This document shows, piece after piece, positions 28,248-36,881 of a stretch of DNA of 64,000 nucleotides. The translations under genes were made by a program, and so were the position numbers. The DNA is from Aquabacterium sp. OR-4 (GTDB taxonomy: Bacteria > Pseudomonadota > Gammaproteobacteria > Burkholderiales > Burkholderiaceae_C). The stretch spans positions 1,488,001 to 1,552,000 of the forward strand of contig NZ_JAOCQD020000002.1 in the NCBI RefSeq assembly GCF_025290835.2. The letters run 5' to 3'. The first letter of the stretch is position 1; each line of letters starts with the position of its first letter. The notes beneath the pieces are model-generated. The model had not been told where the DNA came from and searched no databases. It saw nothing but the letters and a program-made list of their open reading frames with translations.

Positions 28248-28748
28248 ATGCTCCGTACCACCCTCGCCCTGGCGCTGGCCGCCTCGCTGGCCGCCTGCGC
28301 CACCAGCAGCCCCGACGTCATCAGCCGCAACGACGCGCAGCGCATGTCCAGCGTGGTGGATGCCACCGTGCTCACCGTGCGCCCGGTGGTGGTGGACGGC
28401 TCGCAAAGCGGTGCCGGTGCCGCCACCGGTGCGGTGCTGGGCGGCATTGCCGGCTCGTCGATGGGTGGCCGGCGCGAATCGGTGGCCGTGGGCGTGCTGG
28501 GCGCGGTGGCAGGTGCCGTGGCCGGCAACGCGATCGAGCGTGCCAGCACGCGCGAGGAGTCGTACGAGATCCTGGTGCAGCTCAAGAACGGCGACCGCCG
28601 CGCCATCGTGCAGGCCAAGGGCAACGAGAGCTTCAAGCCCGGCGATGCGGTGATCCTGGTCACCACCGGCGGCAAGGTGCGTGTGTCGCTGAACCCGGTG
28701 CCCGCCCCGGCCGGCAAGCCGGCCCCGGTGCAGGGCGAGCGCTCCTGA
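28248..28748 (+). CDS. Glycine-zipper outer-membrane lipoprotein (SlyB/Pcp-like)
   Basis: 166 residues with a lipoprotein signal (LALAASLAACATSS, acylated C23). A glycine-zipper segment GAGAATGAVLGGIAGSSMGG and GVLGAVAGAVAGNAIERA follows, then a small beta domain. SlyB-like proteins help stabilise the outer membrane. Here the C-terminus has a Pro/Ala tail (PVPAPAGKPAPVQGERS). M13 of the longer frame was chosen because it begins the signal. Confidence 0.9.
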   Translation: MLRTTLALALAASLAACATSSPDVISRNDAQRMSSVVDATVLTVRPVVVDGSQSGAGAATGAVLGGIAGSSMGGRRESVAVGVLGAVAGAVAGNAIERASTREESYEILVQLKNGDRRAIVQAKGNESFKPGDAVILVTTGGKVRVSLNPVPAPAGKPAPVQGERS

Positions 28749-28809
28749 CGCACCGCGGCGCTCGTAGTCAGCGCAAGCCGGCCGGGCGCACGGCCGCCTG
28801 ACGCCGACC

Positions 28810-28826
28810 CACCCGCTTGGCGGGTG
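28810..28826. terminator. Hairpin between convergent lipoprotein and LuxR genes
   Basis: CACCCGC-TTG-GCGGGTG, a 7-bp stem, with the same core as the hairpin at 14067. There is no T-tract, so the terminator role is inferred from position. Confidence 0.45.
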
Positions 28827-28855
28827 CTGCCCGCGGCCGGCACCGGCTGTGCCGC

Positions 28856-31606
28856 CTAACGGATGACCGACAGCCGCCGCGCCACCGCCACCGCCTGCGT
28901 GCGGCTGTGTGAACCGAGCTTGGTGTTGATGTTGCGCAGGTGGGTGCGCACCGTGCTGTCGCTGACGAACAGCTTCTCGGCCAGGGCGCTGTTGCTGTAG
29001 CCCTCGGCCAGCAGCTGCAGCACGCGGATCTCCTTGCGCGTGAGCGTCTCGGGCGATGGCGCATCGCCCTGCGCCGCCGGAGCGGCCTCGTCGTCCAGTG
29101 CCACCGGGCCGCCGGCGGCGGCCAGCAGGCGCTGCACCAGATCGGCCAGGATCGGGTCGGCGGGCCGGCTGCCTTCGTCGGCCGCGGCCTGCACGCGCTG
29201 CAGCAAGGCCGCCACCGGCGGGCCTTCGTCGAGGATCAGGCGCACAAAGCCTTCGCGGCAGGCACTGGCCAGCACCGTGGCCAGCAGCGCCGTGGCCTGG
29301 GCCGCCTGGCCGGCACGGCGCCAGGCCAGCGCCAGCAGCACCTGCAGCTTGAGCGCGCGGTAGGCGCGGCCGCTGCGCTGCGCCTCGTGCAGCGCCTGCT
29401 CCAGCCGCGGCACGGCGGCGCGTGCGTCGCCGAAGTGGATGTCCCAGCGCAGGCGGCCGATGGCCATGTCGTCGAGCTCCTGGGCCGGCAGGTGCTGGCC
29501 CTCGCAGCGCGCCCACACGGCAGGATCGTCGGCGCGCTGCAGCTCGGCCAGTGCGCCGGGGCCATTGCCCTGCAGGCCCAGCAGGCGCGCGCGCTCGAGC
29601 CGGGCGCTGGCCACCACGCGCGGCAGCTGGCGGTGGTGGCCCAGGTATTCCAGCTCGGCCAGGATCTCGAAGGCCAGGTCGATGTCGCCCTGGCCAAAGG
29701 CGATGCGCGCGCGCATGCGGTGGCTGGCGATCATGTGGTCGGGCAGGCCCACGTCGCGCGCCAGCGGCAGGTAGACATTGAGCAGGCGCTCGGCGGCCTC
29801 GAGCTCGTTGGCCTCGTACACCACGCCGGCATACAGCACGCCGGCCCAGGCATTGCCGTTGGTGTGGTGGTACGACACCACCGCCTGCGGCGTGGCCGCC
29901 ACCGCCAGGCGCAGCCGCGCCGTGGCCTGGCGCAGGCGGCCCTGCTTGAGGTCGAGCACACCTTCCAGCGACTCGGTGTACATGCGGTTGAAGGCGCTGT
30001 CGCGGTGCGCCCGGCGGGCGGCATCGAGCAGGCGCTGCGGCTGGTGCTGATCGCCCAGCACCGACAGCACATGGGCCGAGGCATTGAGCAGCACGCTGTC
30101 GGCAAAGGGGCTGGCGGTGGGCAGGGCGGCCAGGCTGGCGCGGCCGATGTCCACCGCCTCCTCGGGCCGGTCCATCATGGCCAGCAGCAGCGGACGCAGC
30201 GCATTGACATGGGCCTGCACGCCGGCATCGGCCACCTCGGCCAGCCCAGAGCGTTCGAGCAGGGCCATGGCCTCCCAGGGCCCGTGGGTGAAGGCCTGGG
30301 CCCACACGGCCACGGCCTGCAGCGCCGGCTGGGCACGCACCAGATCGGCCGGCAGGGCCGAGAACCAGCGCGCCAGCAGGCGCATGCGGCCCTGCTCTAG
30401 AAAGGTCGTGGCGTGCTGGGCCAGCAGCGTGAGCGCATGCGGGTGGTCGCCGCCGTCGATGGCATGGTCGATGGCCGGCACCGGACGGCCTTGCGACTCG
30501 TACCAGCCCGAGGCGGCCAGGTGCAGGCGGGCCAGCTCGTCGGGGTGTTCGCGTTCGAGCTGGGCGCGCAGGAAGGCCGCGAACATGCTGTGATAACGGT
30601 AGCTGTGCGCGTCCTCGCCGATCGGGGTGAGAAACAGGTTGGCCGCCTCCAGCCGCTCGAGCAGGCGCGCGCAGTCCATGCGCGGCAGCAGGGCCTTGCA
30701 CACCGGCGCCGACAGATGGCGCAGGATGCTGGTGCGCAGCAGGAAGTCGCGCACCTCGGGCGGCTGGTGGGCCAGCACGTCCTCGGCCAGGTAGTCGGCC
30801 ACGGCGCGGTTCGAGCCCGAGAAGCGCTCGACGAAATCGCCGCCGCCGGCATGGCGCTCGAGCGCCAGCGACACCAGCCACAGCGCGGCCACCCAGCCCT
30901 CGGTCTTGCCATGCAGGCGCGCCACGGTGCCGGCCGGCAGGGCCTCGCGACCACGCTGCTGGGCCAGCGCAAAAAAGGCCACCGCCTCGGGCAGCGTGAA
31001 GCGCAGTGCCTCGGCGTCGATCTCGAGCAGCTGGCCGCGCGCGCGCAGGCGGCCCAGGCCCAGCGGCGGCAGGCTGCGCGAGCCGATCACCAGCTGGCCG
31101 CGGCGCGGCAGGCGGTCGATGATCTCGCTGACCAGGCCCAGCACCGCGGTCTCCTGCACGCGCTCGAAGTCATCGACAAACAGCGCGAAGGGCGGGCCCT
31201 CGTGGGCCAGCGCGGCCACCGCATCGAGCGGCGCACCCAGCGGCCGGGCCTCGTCGCGGTCCAGCCCGGCCACGGCCGCGCCAAGGCTGCCCAGAAAGCG
31301 CGGCAGGTCGTTGTCGGCGCGGTCCAGCGTCAGCCAGGCGGTGGCCACGCCGCCCTCATGCAGCCGCTCGCGCAACTGCAGCATGGCGGTGGTCTTGCCA
31401 AAGCCGGCCGGCGCGCGCACCAGCACCACCTTCACCGCGCCAGCGGCCACAACCCGCTCGGTGACCGCATGGCGTGGCACCAGCGCGGCACGGCGGCCGG
31501 GCGGCAGCAGCTTGGCGGCCAGGCCCGCAGCCGTTGCGGCGGCCGGCGCAGCAACCGGTGCGGCAGCCGGTGCGGCGGGGGCGGGATCGGGCGGGCGGGT
31601 GGTCAT
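28856..31606 (-). CDS. MalT/AlkS-type LuxR-family ATP-dependent regulator
   Basis: A 916-residue STAND regulator. An N-terminal NTPase has Walker A RAPAGFGKTT (about residues 63-72) and a Walker-B-like LFVDDFERV. The middle is a long helical TPR-like sensor region (about 380-830), and the C-terminal LuxR helix-turn-helix reads LTRKEIRVLQLLAEGYSNSALAEKLFVSDSTVRTHLRNINTKLG. Members activate genes on binding a small effector: MalT with maltotriose, AlkS with alkanes. The M at 31606 starts a 9-kDa-shorter, better-matching protein than the upstream extension. It faces the SDR-thiolase operon, and a palindrome in the shared promoter region recurs at two other operons, so it is the likely master regulator of 31.9-53.1 kb. 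Confidence 0.92.
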   Translation of the reverse strand: MTTRPPDPAPAAPAAAPVAAPAAATAAGLAAKLLPPGRRAALVPRHAVTERVVAAGAVKVVLVRAPAGFGKTTAMLQLRERLHEGGVATAWLTLDRADNDLPRFLGSLGAAVAGLDRDEARPLGAPLDAVAALAHEGPPFALFVDDFERVQETAVLGLVSEIIDRLPRRGQLVIGSRSLPPLGLGRLRARGQLLEIDAEALRFTLPEAVAFFALAQQRGREALPAGTVARLHGKTEGWVAALWLVSLALERHAGGGDFVERFSGSNRAVADYLAEDVLAHQPPEVRDFLLRTSILRHLSAPVCKALLPRMDCARLLERLEAANLFLTPIGEDAHSYRYHSMFAAFLRAQLEREHPDELARLHLAASGWYESQGRPVPAIDHAIDGGDHPHALTLLAQHATTFLEQGRMRLLARWFSALPADLVRAQPALQAVAVWAQAFTHGPWEAMALLERSGLAEVADAGVQAHVNALRPLLLAMMDRPEEAVDIGRASLAALPTASPFADSVLLNASAHVLSVLGDQHQPQRLLDAARRAHRDSAFNRMYTESLEGVLDLKQGRLRQATARLRLAVAATPQAVVSYHHTNGNAWAGVLYAGVVYEANELEAAERLLNVYLPLARDVGLPDHMIASHRMRARIAFGQGDIDLAFEILAELEYLGHHRQLPRVVASARLERARLLGLQGNGPGALAELQRADDPAVWARCEGQHLPAQELDDMAIGRLRWDIHFGDARAAVPRLEQALHEAQRSGRAYRALKLQVLLALAWRRAGQAAQATALLATVLASACREGFVRLILDEGPPVAALLQRVQAAADEGSRPADPILADLVQRLLAAAGGPVALDDEAAPAAQGDAPSPETLTRKEIRVLQLLAEGYSNSALAEKLFVSDSTVRTHLRNINTKLGSHSRTQAVAVARRLSVIR

Positions 31607-31660
31607 GGGTGGCAGGGCAGGCGCTGGATTCTGGGCCCTGGCTGCCGAGTCCGGCCAGCC

Positions 31661-31680
31661 CCTGTCGCTGCGGCGACAGG
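31661..31680 (-). other. Perfect hairpin in the LuxR gene leader
   Basis: CCTGTCGC-tgcg-GCGACAGG, 55 bp upstream of the regulator start. It may be a leader hairpin or a second, weaker operator: its GTCGC half resembles the nearby 31714 motif. Confidence 0.4.
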
Positions 31681-31713
31681 CCGCGCCGCCACAGGCCGCG
31701 CCATGCCGGCCGG

Positions 31714-31731
31714 TTCGTCGCTTCCGACGAT
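31714..31731. promoter_or_regulatory. Predicted LuxR operator, site 1
   Basis: TTCGTCG-CTTC-CGACGAT lies in the divergent region between the LuxR regulator and the SDR operon. A TAGACT -10-like hexamer follows at 31754-31759 toward the SDR. The same element is at 40781 and 48285. Confidence 0.6.
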
Positions 31732-31903
31732 GGCCGCGGGCCGGGGGCCTGCCTAGACTGGTGGTGCAGCCCGGTGCGCACAGCGCCCGCGCGCGCCGAT
31801 CCACCGTGGCCGACCAGCCTGCGCAGGTGCCCGCAAGCGCCCGACCCGGCCGGCGCAGGCCCTGCGCCCCGTTTCTCACAACGCCTCTTCAAGGACCCGA
31901 TCC

Positions 31904-32686
31904 ATGCAGCTCGATTCGTCGATCACCGCCGTCGTCACCGGTGGCGCCTCCGGCCTGGGTGCCGCCACCGCCCGGCGCCTGGCGTCCAAGGGCGTGAAGG
32001 TGGCCTTGTTCGACCTGAACGAGGCCGCCGGCGAGGCCCTGGCCCAAGAGATCGGCGGCGTGTTCTGCAAGGTCGATGTCACCAGCGAGGAGCAGGTGGC
32101 CGCCGGTTTTGCCAAGGCCCGCGCCGCGCTCGGCCAGGAGCGCGTACTGGTCAACTGCGCCGGCACCGGCAACGCAGTCAAGACCGCCAGCCGCGACAAG
32201 ACCAGCGGCGAGATCAAGCACTTTCCGCTGGCCAACTTCGACCGCATCATCCAGATCAACCTGGTGGGCACCTTCCGCTGCATCGCCCACTCGGCTGCCG
32301 GCATGCTGACCCTGGCACCGCTGGCCGATGGCGAGCGCGGCGCCATGGTGTGCACCGCCAGCGTGGCCGCGGTGGATGGCCAGATGGGCCAGGCGTCCTA
32401 TTCGGCCAGCAAGGCCGGCATCGTGGGCATGACGCTGCCGATCGCCCGCGACCTGATGGGCGAAGGCATCCGCATCAACACCATCCTGCCGGGCATCTTC
32501 AACACCCCGCTGCTGCAGGGCGCGCCCGACAACGTGAAGGCCGCGCTGGCGGCCTCGGTGCCCTTCCCCAAGCGCCTGGGCAACCCCGACGAATACGCCC
32601 AGCTGGCCGAGACCATGCTCAGCAACGGCTACTTCAATGGCGAGAGCGTGCGCCTGGACGGCGCCATCCGCATGGCTCCGAGATAA
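31904..32686 (+). CDS. Short-chain dehydrogenase, 3-hydroxyacyl-CoA (HSD17B10-like)
   Basis: 260 residues. NAD binding is at VVTGGASGLGAATARRL. The NNAG motif is NCAG. The catalytic Ser is in VCTASVAAVDGQMGQ and YxxxK in ASYSASKAG. The insertion ASRDKTSGEIKHFPLANFDRII and the end segment PFPKRLGNPDEYAQL are those of the 3-hydroxy-2-methylbutyryl-CoA / 17beta-HSD type 10 group. It would oxidise a hydroxyacyl-CoA, perhaps 2-methyl-branched, with NAD+. An AAGGA site precedes the ATG. It is first gene of the operon facing the regulator. Confidence 0.9.
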   Translation: MQLDSSITAVVTGGASGLGAATARRLASKGVKVALFDLNEAAGEALAQEIGGVFCKVDVTSEEQVAAGFAKARAALGQERVLVNCAGTGNAVKTASRDKTSGEIKHFPLANFDRIIQINLVGTFRCIAHSAAGMLTLAPLADGERGAMVCTASVAAVDGQMGQASYSASKAGIVGMTLPIARDLMGEGIRINTILPGIFNTPLLQGAPDNVKAALAASVPFPKRLGNPDEYAQLAETMLSNGYFNGESVRLDGAIRMAPR

Positions 32687-32687
32687 G

Positions 32688-32770
32688 TCCCCCCCGAAGC
32701 GGCTGCGCCGCCTCCCCCCCAGGGGGCATCGCCAGCGGCCCGGCAGAGCCGGATCCGCGGCGATTGCTTG
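32688..32770 (+). repeat. Intergenic palindromic repeat, family A (copy 2)
   Basis: It starts one base after the SDR stop: CCCCCCGAAGCGGCTGCGCC, then CCAGCGGCCCGGC with a GCCGG arm. It separates the SDR from the thiolase. Confidence 0.85.
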
Positions 32771-32819
32771 GTTTGACCGAGGCATGCATCGAATGCCTCG
32801 CTTCTTGAAAGGATCTGCA

Positions 32820-34010
32820 ATGTCCGAAGCCTTCATCGTCGCCACCGCCCGCACCGCTGGTGGCCGCAAGGGTGGCCGCCTGTCGGGCTGGCACCCGGCC
32901 GATCTGGCCGGCCAGGTGCTCAACGCCCTGCTCGACCGCAGCGGCATCGACCCCGCCGCGGTGGACGATGTGATCATGGGCTGCGTGGGCCAGGCCGGCG
33001 AGCAGGCCACCAACATCGCGCGCAATGCGGTGCTGGCCAGCCGCCTGCCCGAGAGCGTGCCGGCCACCTCGGTGGACCGCCAGTGCGGCTCGTCGCAGCA
33101 GGCGCTGCACTTTGCCGCCCAGGCGGTGATGAGCGGCACGATGGACTGCGTGATCGCCGCCGGCGTGGAGAGCATGAGCCGCGTGCCCATGGGCCTGCCC
33201 AGCACGCTGGCGCGCAAGGCCGGCTTCGGCTTCTACATGAGCCCGGCCATGCAGGCGCGCTACCCCGGCATCGAGTTCAGCCAGTTCATGGGTGCCGAGA
33301 TGCTGGCCAGCAAGCACGGCCTCAGCCGCGAGGAGCTCGACCGCTTTGCGCTGCTGAGCCACCAGCGTGCCATCGCCGCCACCGAGGCCGGCCGCTTCAA
33401 GGGCGAGATCGTGCCGGTGGCCATGAAGCGCGTGGACAAGGACGGCGTCTACAGCGAAGACGGCAGCCTGCACACCGCCGACGAAGGCATCCGCCACGAC
33501 GCCACCTACGAGAGCATTGCCGGCGTCAAGCTGCTGCAGGAAGGGGGCCGCCTCACCGCCGCCAGCGCCAGCCAGATCTGCGACGGCGCCACCGGCGTGA
33601 TGGTGGTCAACGAGCGCGGCCTGAAGGCTCTGGGCCTGAAGCCACTGGCCCGCGTGCACCACATGACCGTGACCGGCGGCGACCCGGTGGTGATGCTCGA
33701 GGCCCCGATCGCCGCCACGCAAAAGGCCCTGGCCCGCGCCGGCATGTCGATCAACGACATCGACCTGTACGAGGTCAACGAGGCCTTTGCCTCGGTGCCT
33801 GTGGCCTGGCTGAAGGTGCTGGGTGCCGACCCCGCGCGCCTGAACATCCACGGCGGCGCCATCGCGCTGGGCCATCCGCTGGGCGGCTCGGGCACCAAGC
33901 TGATGACCACCCTGGTCAACGCGCTGCAGCAGACCGGCAAGCGCTACGGCCTGCAGACCATGTGCGAAGGCGGCGGCATGGCCAACGTGACCATCGTCGA
34001 ACGCCTGTAA
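32820..34010 (+). CDS. Acetyl-CoA C-acyltransferase (thiolase)
   Basis: A 396-residue thiolase. The nucleophile is C89 (VDRQCGSSQQALH), followed by VNEAFASVPVAW, HGGAIALGHPLGGSG and TMCEGGGMANVTIVE. The SVDRQCGSSQ type is common in thiolases of aromatic- or steroid-type degradation clusters. The ATG at 32820 follows GAAAGGA. It cleaves the ketoacyl-CoA made by the SDR upstream. The next gene starts 19 bp downstream. Confidence 0.94.
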   Translation: MSEAFIVATARTAGGRKGGRLSGWHPADLAGQVLNALLDRSGIDPAAVDDVIMGCVGQAGEQATNIARNAVLASRLPESVPATSVDRQCGSSQQALHFAAQAVMSGTMDCVIAAGVESMSRVPMGLPSTLARKAGFGFYMSPAMQARYPGIEFSQFMGAEMLASKHGLSREELDRFALLSHQRAIAATEAGRFKGEIVPVAMKRVDKDGVYSEDGSLHTADEGIRHDATYESIAGVKLLQEGGRLTAASASQICDGATGVMVVNERGLKALGLKPLARVHHMTVTGGDPVVMLEAPIAATQKALARAGMSINDIDLYEVNEAFASVPVAWLKVLGADPARLNIHGGAIALGHPLGGSGTKLMTTLVNALQQTGKRYGLQTMCEGGGMANVTIVERL

Positions 34011-34029
34011 GGCAGGCCGCCCGCCCGCC

Positions 34030-35106
34030 ATGGCCAGCGCCTTCACGCCGGCCTCCGCCACCACGCAGGCCTCCGCCTCCACGCAGGCCCCCGCTAGCGC
34101 GCTGGCCGATGGCCTGGCGCGCACGCTGGGCGGCCGCATCACGCGGCTGCGCCGGCTGTCGGGCGGCGCCAGCCAGGAGACCTGGGCCTTGGCGCTGCAA
34201 TGCGCTGACAGCGCGGCCGTCGACCTGATCCTGCGCCGCCAGCCACCGGGTGGCCAGCAGCGCTCGGCCGCCAACGCCGGCCTGGCCGCCGAAGCCGCGC
34301 TGATCACGCTGGCCGGCCGCCACGGTGTGCCGGTGCCGGCCATCCACCAGGTGCTGACGCCCGCCGATGCGCTGGGCCAGGGCTTCGTGATGCAGTGCCT
34401 GCAGGGCGAGACCCTGGGCCGGCGCATCGCCACCGACCCCGCGCTGGCCGAGGCCCGCGCCACGCTGGCCTGGCAGTGCGGCCAGACGCTGGCGCGCCTG
34501 CACGCCATCGCGCCACAGCAGCTGCCCGCGGGCCTGCGCCGCGCCGGCCCGGCCGACGAGCTGGCGCACTACCGCGCCTGGCACCAGGGCCACGGCACGG
34601 CGCGCCCGGTGTTCCAGCTGGCCTTTGACTGGCTGGCCCGGCGCCTGCCGGCCGACACCGCCGCGCCGGTGCTGGTGCATGGCGACTTTCGCAATGGCAA
34701 CCTGATGATCGATGCCCAGGGCCTGCGCGGCGTGCTCGACTGGGAGCTGGCCCATGTGGGCGACCCGATGGAAGACCTGGGCTGGCTGTGCGTGCCCAGC
34801 TGGCGCTTCGGCCAGGTCGCGCTGCCGGTCGGCGGCTTCGGCACGCTGGATCAGCTGCTGGCCGGCTATCAATCCGCCGGGGGTCGGGCCGACCGCGAAC
34901 GCATCCGCTGGTGGACGGTGATGGGCGCGCTGAAGTGGGGCGTGATCTGCGAGAGCATGCTGCAGGCCTGGCTGAGCGGCGCCGAGCGCGAGGTCGAAAA
35001 AGCCGCCATCGGCCGCCGCGCCAGCGAGGCCGAGATCGACCTGCTGACGCTGATCGTGCCCGAGGCCAACCCGCACCACGCCCCAGGCGCGCAGCACCAT
35101 GCATGA
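34030..35106 (+). CDS. Phosphotransferase family protein (APH/ACAD10-like)
   Basis: A 358-residue kinase-like fold protein: Gly-rich LSGGASQETWAL, catalytic loop VLVHGDFRNGNLMID, metal-binding GVLDWELAHVGDPMEDLGW. Relatives form the N-terminal part of human ACAD10/11, which phosphorylate 4-hydroxyacyl-CoA during beta-oxidation. By that analogy it may activate a 4-hydroxyacyl-CoA here. Its stop region overlaps the next gene. Confidence 0.85.
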   Translation: MASAFTPASATTQASASTQAPASALADGLARTLGGRITRLRRLSGGASQETWALALQCADSAAVDLILRRQPPGGQQRSAANAGLAAEAALITLAGRHGVPVPAIHQVLTPADALGQGFVMQCLQGETLGRRIATDPALAEARATLAWQCGQTLARLHAIAPQQLPAGLRRAGPADELAHYRAWHQGHGTARPVFQLAFDWLARRLPADTAAPVLVHGDFRNGNLMIDAQGLRGVLDWELAHVGDPMEDLGWLCVPSWRFGQVALPVGGFGTLDQLLAGYQSAGGRADRERIRWWTVMGALKWGVICESMLQAWLSGAEREVEKAAIGRRASEAEIDLLTLIVPEANPHHAPGAQHHA

Positions 35107-35533
35107 CGCCCCCAGCCCGGCGCAGATCACCGAGGCCGCCACGCTGTTTCTGCGCGAGCGGGTGATGCCCGCGCTGGGCAGCGGCCAGGCCGCCCCACCC
35201 GAGGCCCAGGCCGCCGCCAGCGCCATGGCCGCGGCCACCGCCCACCATGCCCGCGTGGCCGCCAACCTGCTGGACATCGCGCGCCGCCAGCTGCTGGAAG
35301 ACCCGGCCGTGGCCGCCGCCGAAGTGCAGCGCCTGCAGGCCTTGCTGGACCGCACCGACACCGACCTGGCCACACTGAACCAGGCCCTGGCCGAGGCCAT
35401 TGCCGAGGGCCGCCTGGGCCTGGCCACACCCGGCCTGGCCGGGCATCTGTGGCACACCACGCTGGCCAAGCTGGCGGTGGACCAGCCGAACTACGCCACC
35501 TACCGCCACGCGCTGCACGGGGCAGCGGGCTGA
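35099..35533 (+). CDS. DUF6285-type small protein
   Basis: 144 residues, mostly helical and Ala-rich (HDAPSPAQITEAATLFLRERVMP, TLAKLAVDQPNYATYRH). It overlaps the phosphotransferase gene by eight bases. Small proteins of this pattern are regularly found next to ACAD10-like phosphotransferases and may be partners. The family name is from memory of the pattern, not from a search. Confidence 0.7.
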   Translation: MHDAPSPAQITEAATLFLRERVMPALGSGQAAPPEAQAAASAMAAATAHHARVAANLLDIARRQLLEDPAVAAAEVQRLQALLDRTDTDLATLNQALAEAIAEGRLGLATPGLAGHLWHTTLAKLAVDQPNYATYRHALHGAAG

Positions 35534-35569
35534 GCCGCCCTGCCGGCGCGGCCGCTTCCGGAGACACCC

Positions 35570-36409
35570 ATGACCGAACCCGCAGCCCCCCACACCGCCC
35601 CCCTGCGCGAGGAGCGCGATGGCGATGTGGCCATCCTGGTGCTGGCCGATGCCAAGCGCCTGAACCCGCTGGGCCAGCCCTTGCAGAACGCCTTGCGCGA
35701 ACGCCTGCGCGCGCTGGCCGCCGACCGCAGCGTGCGCGCCCTGGTGATCACCGCCGATGGCCGCGGCTTCTGCGTGGGCGCCGACCTCAGCGCGATGAAC
35801 AGCGCGCTGGCCGGCGAGGCATCGACCGACACGCGCACGCTGGGCAACAAGACGGCCGACACCATGCACGCGGCCTCCAACCGGCTGATCTCGGACATCC
35901 GCCGCCTGCCCTTTCCGGTGCTGAGCGCGATCAACGGCGCCTGTGCCGGGGCGGGCGTGGGCCTGGCGCTGGCGGCCGACATCGTGATCGCCGCGCGCTC
36001 GGCCTACTTCTACCTGCCCTTCATGGCCAAGCTGGGCATCGTGCCCGACCTGGGCACCACCTGGTTTCTGGAGCGTCTGGTGGGCCGCGGCCGTGCCACC
36101 GCATTGACGCTGCTGGGCGAGAAACTGCCCGCCGAGAAGGCCACCGAATGGGGCATTGCCTGGGCCTGTGTGGACGACGACGCTCTGCGTGATGAGGCCT
36201 TGAAGCTGGCTCACCGCCTGGCTGCCCTGCCCCCGCAAGCCGCGCTGGAAACCCGCCGCGCCTACGACGCCGCCGCGCACAACAGCCTCGACGCCCAGAT
36301 GGGCTACGAGGCCGAGCGGCAGCGTGAACTGATCGATGCGCCGAGTTTTGCGGAAGGGGTGCAGGCCTTCATTGGGAAGCGGGAGCCGCGTTTTTCTGGG
36401 CGGTCTTGA
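35570..36409 (+). CDS. Enoyl-CoA hydratase/isomerase, PaaG-like
   Basis: A 279-residue crotonase: GRGFCVGADLSAM and SAINGACAGAGVGLALAADIVIAA form the oxyanion hole, FMAKLGIVPDLGTTWFLERLVGR is the PaaG-type active-site stretch, and the C-terminus is KREPRFSGR. PaaG isomerises and hydrates unsaturated ring-derived acyl-CoA; hydration of a normal enoyl-CoA is equally possible. Last gene of the SDR operon. CGGAG precedes the ATG. Confidence 0.9.
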   Translation: MTEPAAPHTAPLREERDGDVAILVLADAKRLNPLGQPLQNALRERLRALAADRSVRALVITADGRGFCVGADLSAMNSALAGEASTDTRTLGNKTADTMHAASNRLISDIRRLPFPVLSAINGACAGAGVGLALAADIVIAARSAYFYLPFMAKLGIVPDLGTTWFLERLVGRGRATALTLLGEKLPAEKATEWGIAWACVDDDALRDEALKLAHRLAALPPQAALETRRAYDAAAHNSLDAQMGYEAERQRELIDAPSFAEGVQAFIGKREPRFSGRS

Positions 36410-36455
36410 GTTTGCTACTTCAGTTGGCAGTCGAAGGTCTGCGCATGGCCAAGGC

Positions 36456-36544
36456 CGCCGGGTAACCGCCCGGCTCCATGTCCCCCGCCGAGGTGCTCTC
36501 GCACCTCGGCTCCTCCTTTACTTACGCCGGGCGGTCACCCGACG
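36456..36544. repeat. Nested palindrome: 19-bp outer arms around a perfect 10-bp hairpin
   Basis: Arms at 36456-36474 and 36526-36544 match as inverted repeats at 17 of 19 positions. They flank GCCGAGGTGC-tctc-GCACCTCGGC (36487-36510). It lies 47 bp past the PaaG-like stop. It may be a terminator or a mobile palindromic repeat. Confidence 0.7.
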
Positions 36545-36597
36545 TCCTCGTCCCGAGGCACCGTGGCATACCGCCATCCGCATGCCTCGACCGTGCG

Positions 36598-36839
36598 GCC
36601 AAGCCGTGCCCGGGTGTCTGGCGCAGCGAATCTGCGCTGGCGAGGAGCGCAGCAGGCGTGGCGGCGGGCGTGAGCCCGCATCGACCTCTGACTCGCATCG
36701 CCTGTTCGAGCACAGTGAGCGTCAGCGAACGGAGCGAGTTGCGATGCGCCGCCACGCCTGCGAGCACCGCAGCGAAGTCCGATGCAACGCATCGGACCAG
36801 CGCAGTTGAGCGAAGCCGGACACCCGGGCACGGCTTGGC
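36598..36839. repeat. MITE-like 242-bp element with 25-bp terminal inverted repeats
   Basis: The ends 36598-36622 and 36815-36839 are inverted repeats matching at 24 of 25 positions. Inner arms also pair in part (AGGCGTGGCGGC with GCCGCCACGCCT, CTGCGCTGG with CCAGCGCAG). It fills the convergent gap 36410-36881, which contains no convincing gene. No transposase lies nearby. Confidence 0.7.
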
Positions 36840-36881
36840 TTGCTCAACACCCAGCAAGCCCAACCCAGCAAGAGCCAAACG

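Noticed and set aside
36410..36881. Several small open frames (60-200 codons) in the convergent gap
   Set aside because: They come from palindromic repeats, are open in many frames at once and have no ribosome sites or domains.
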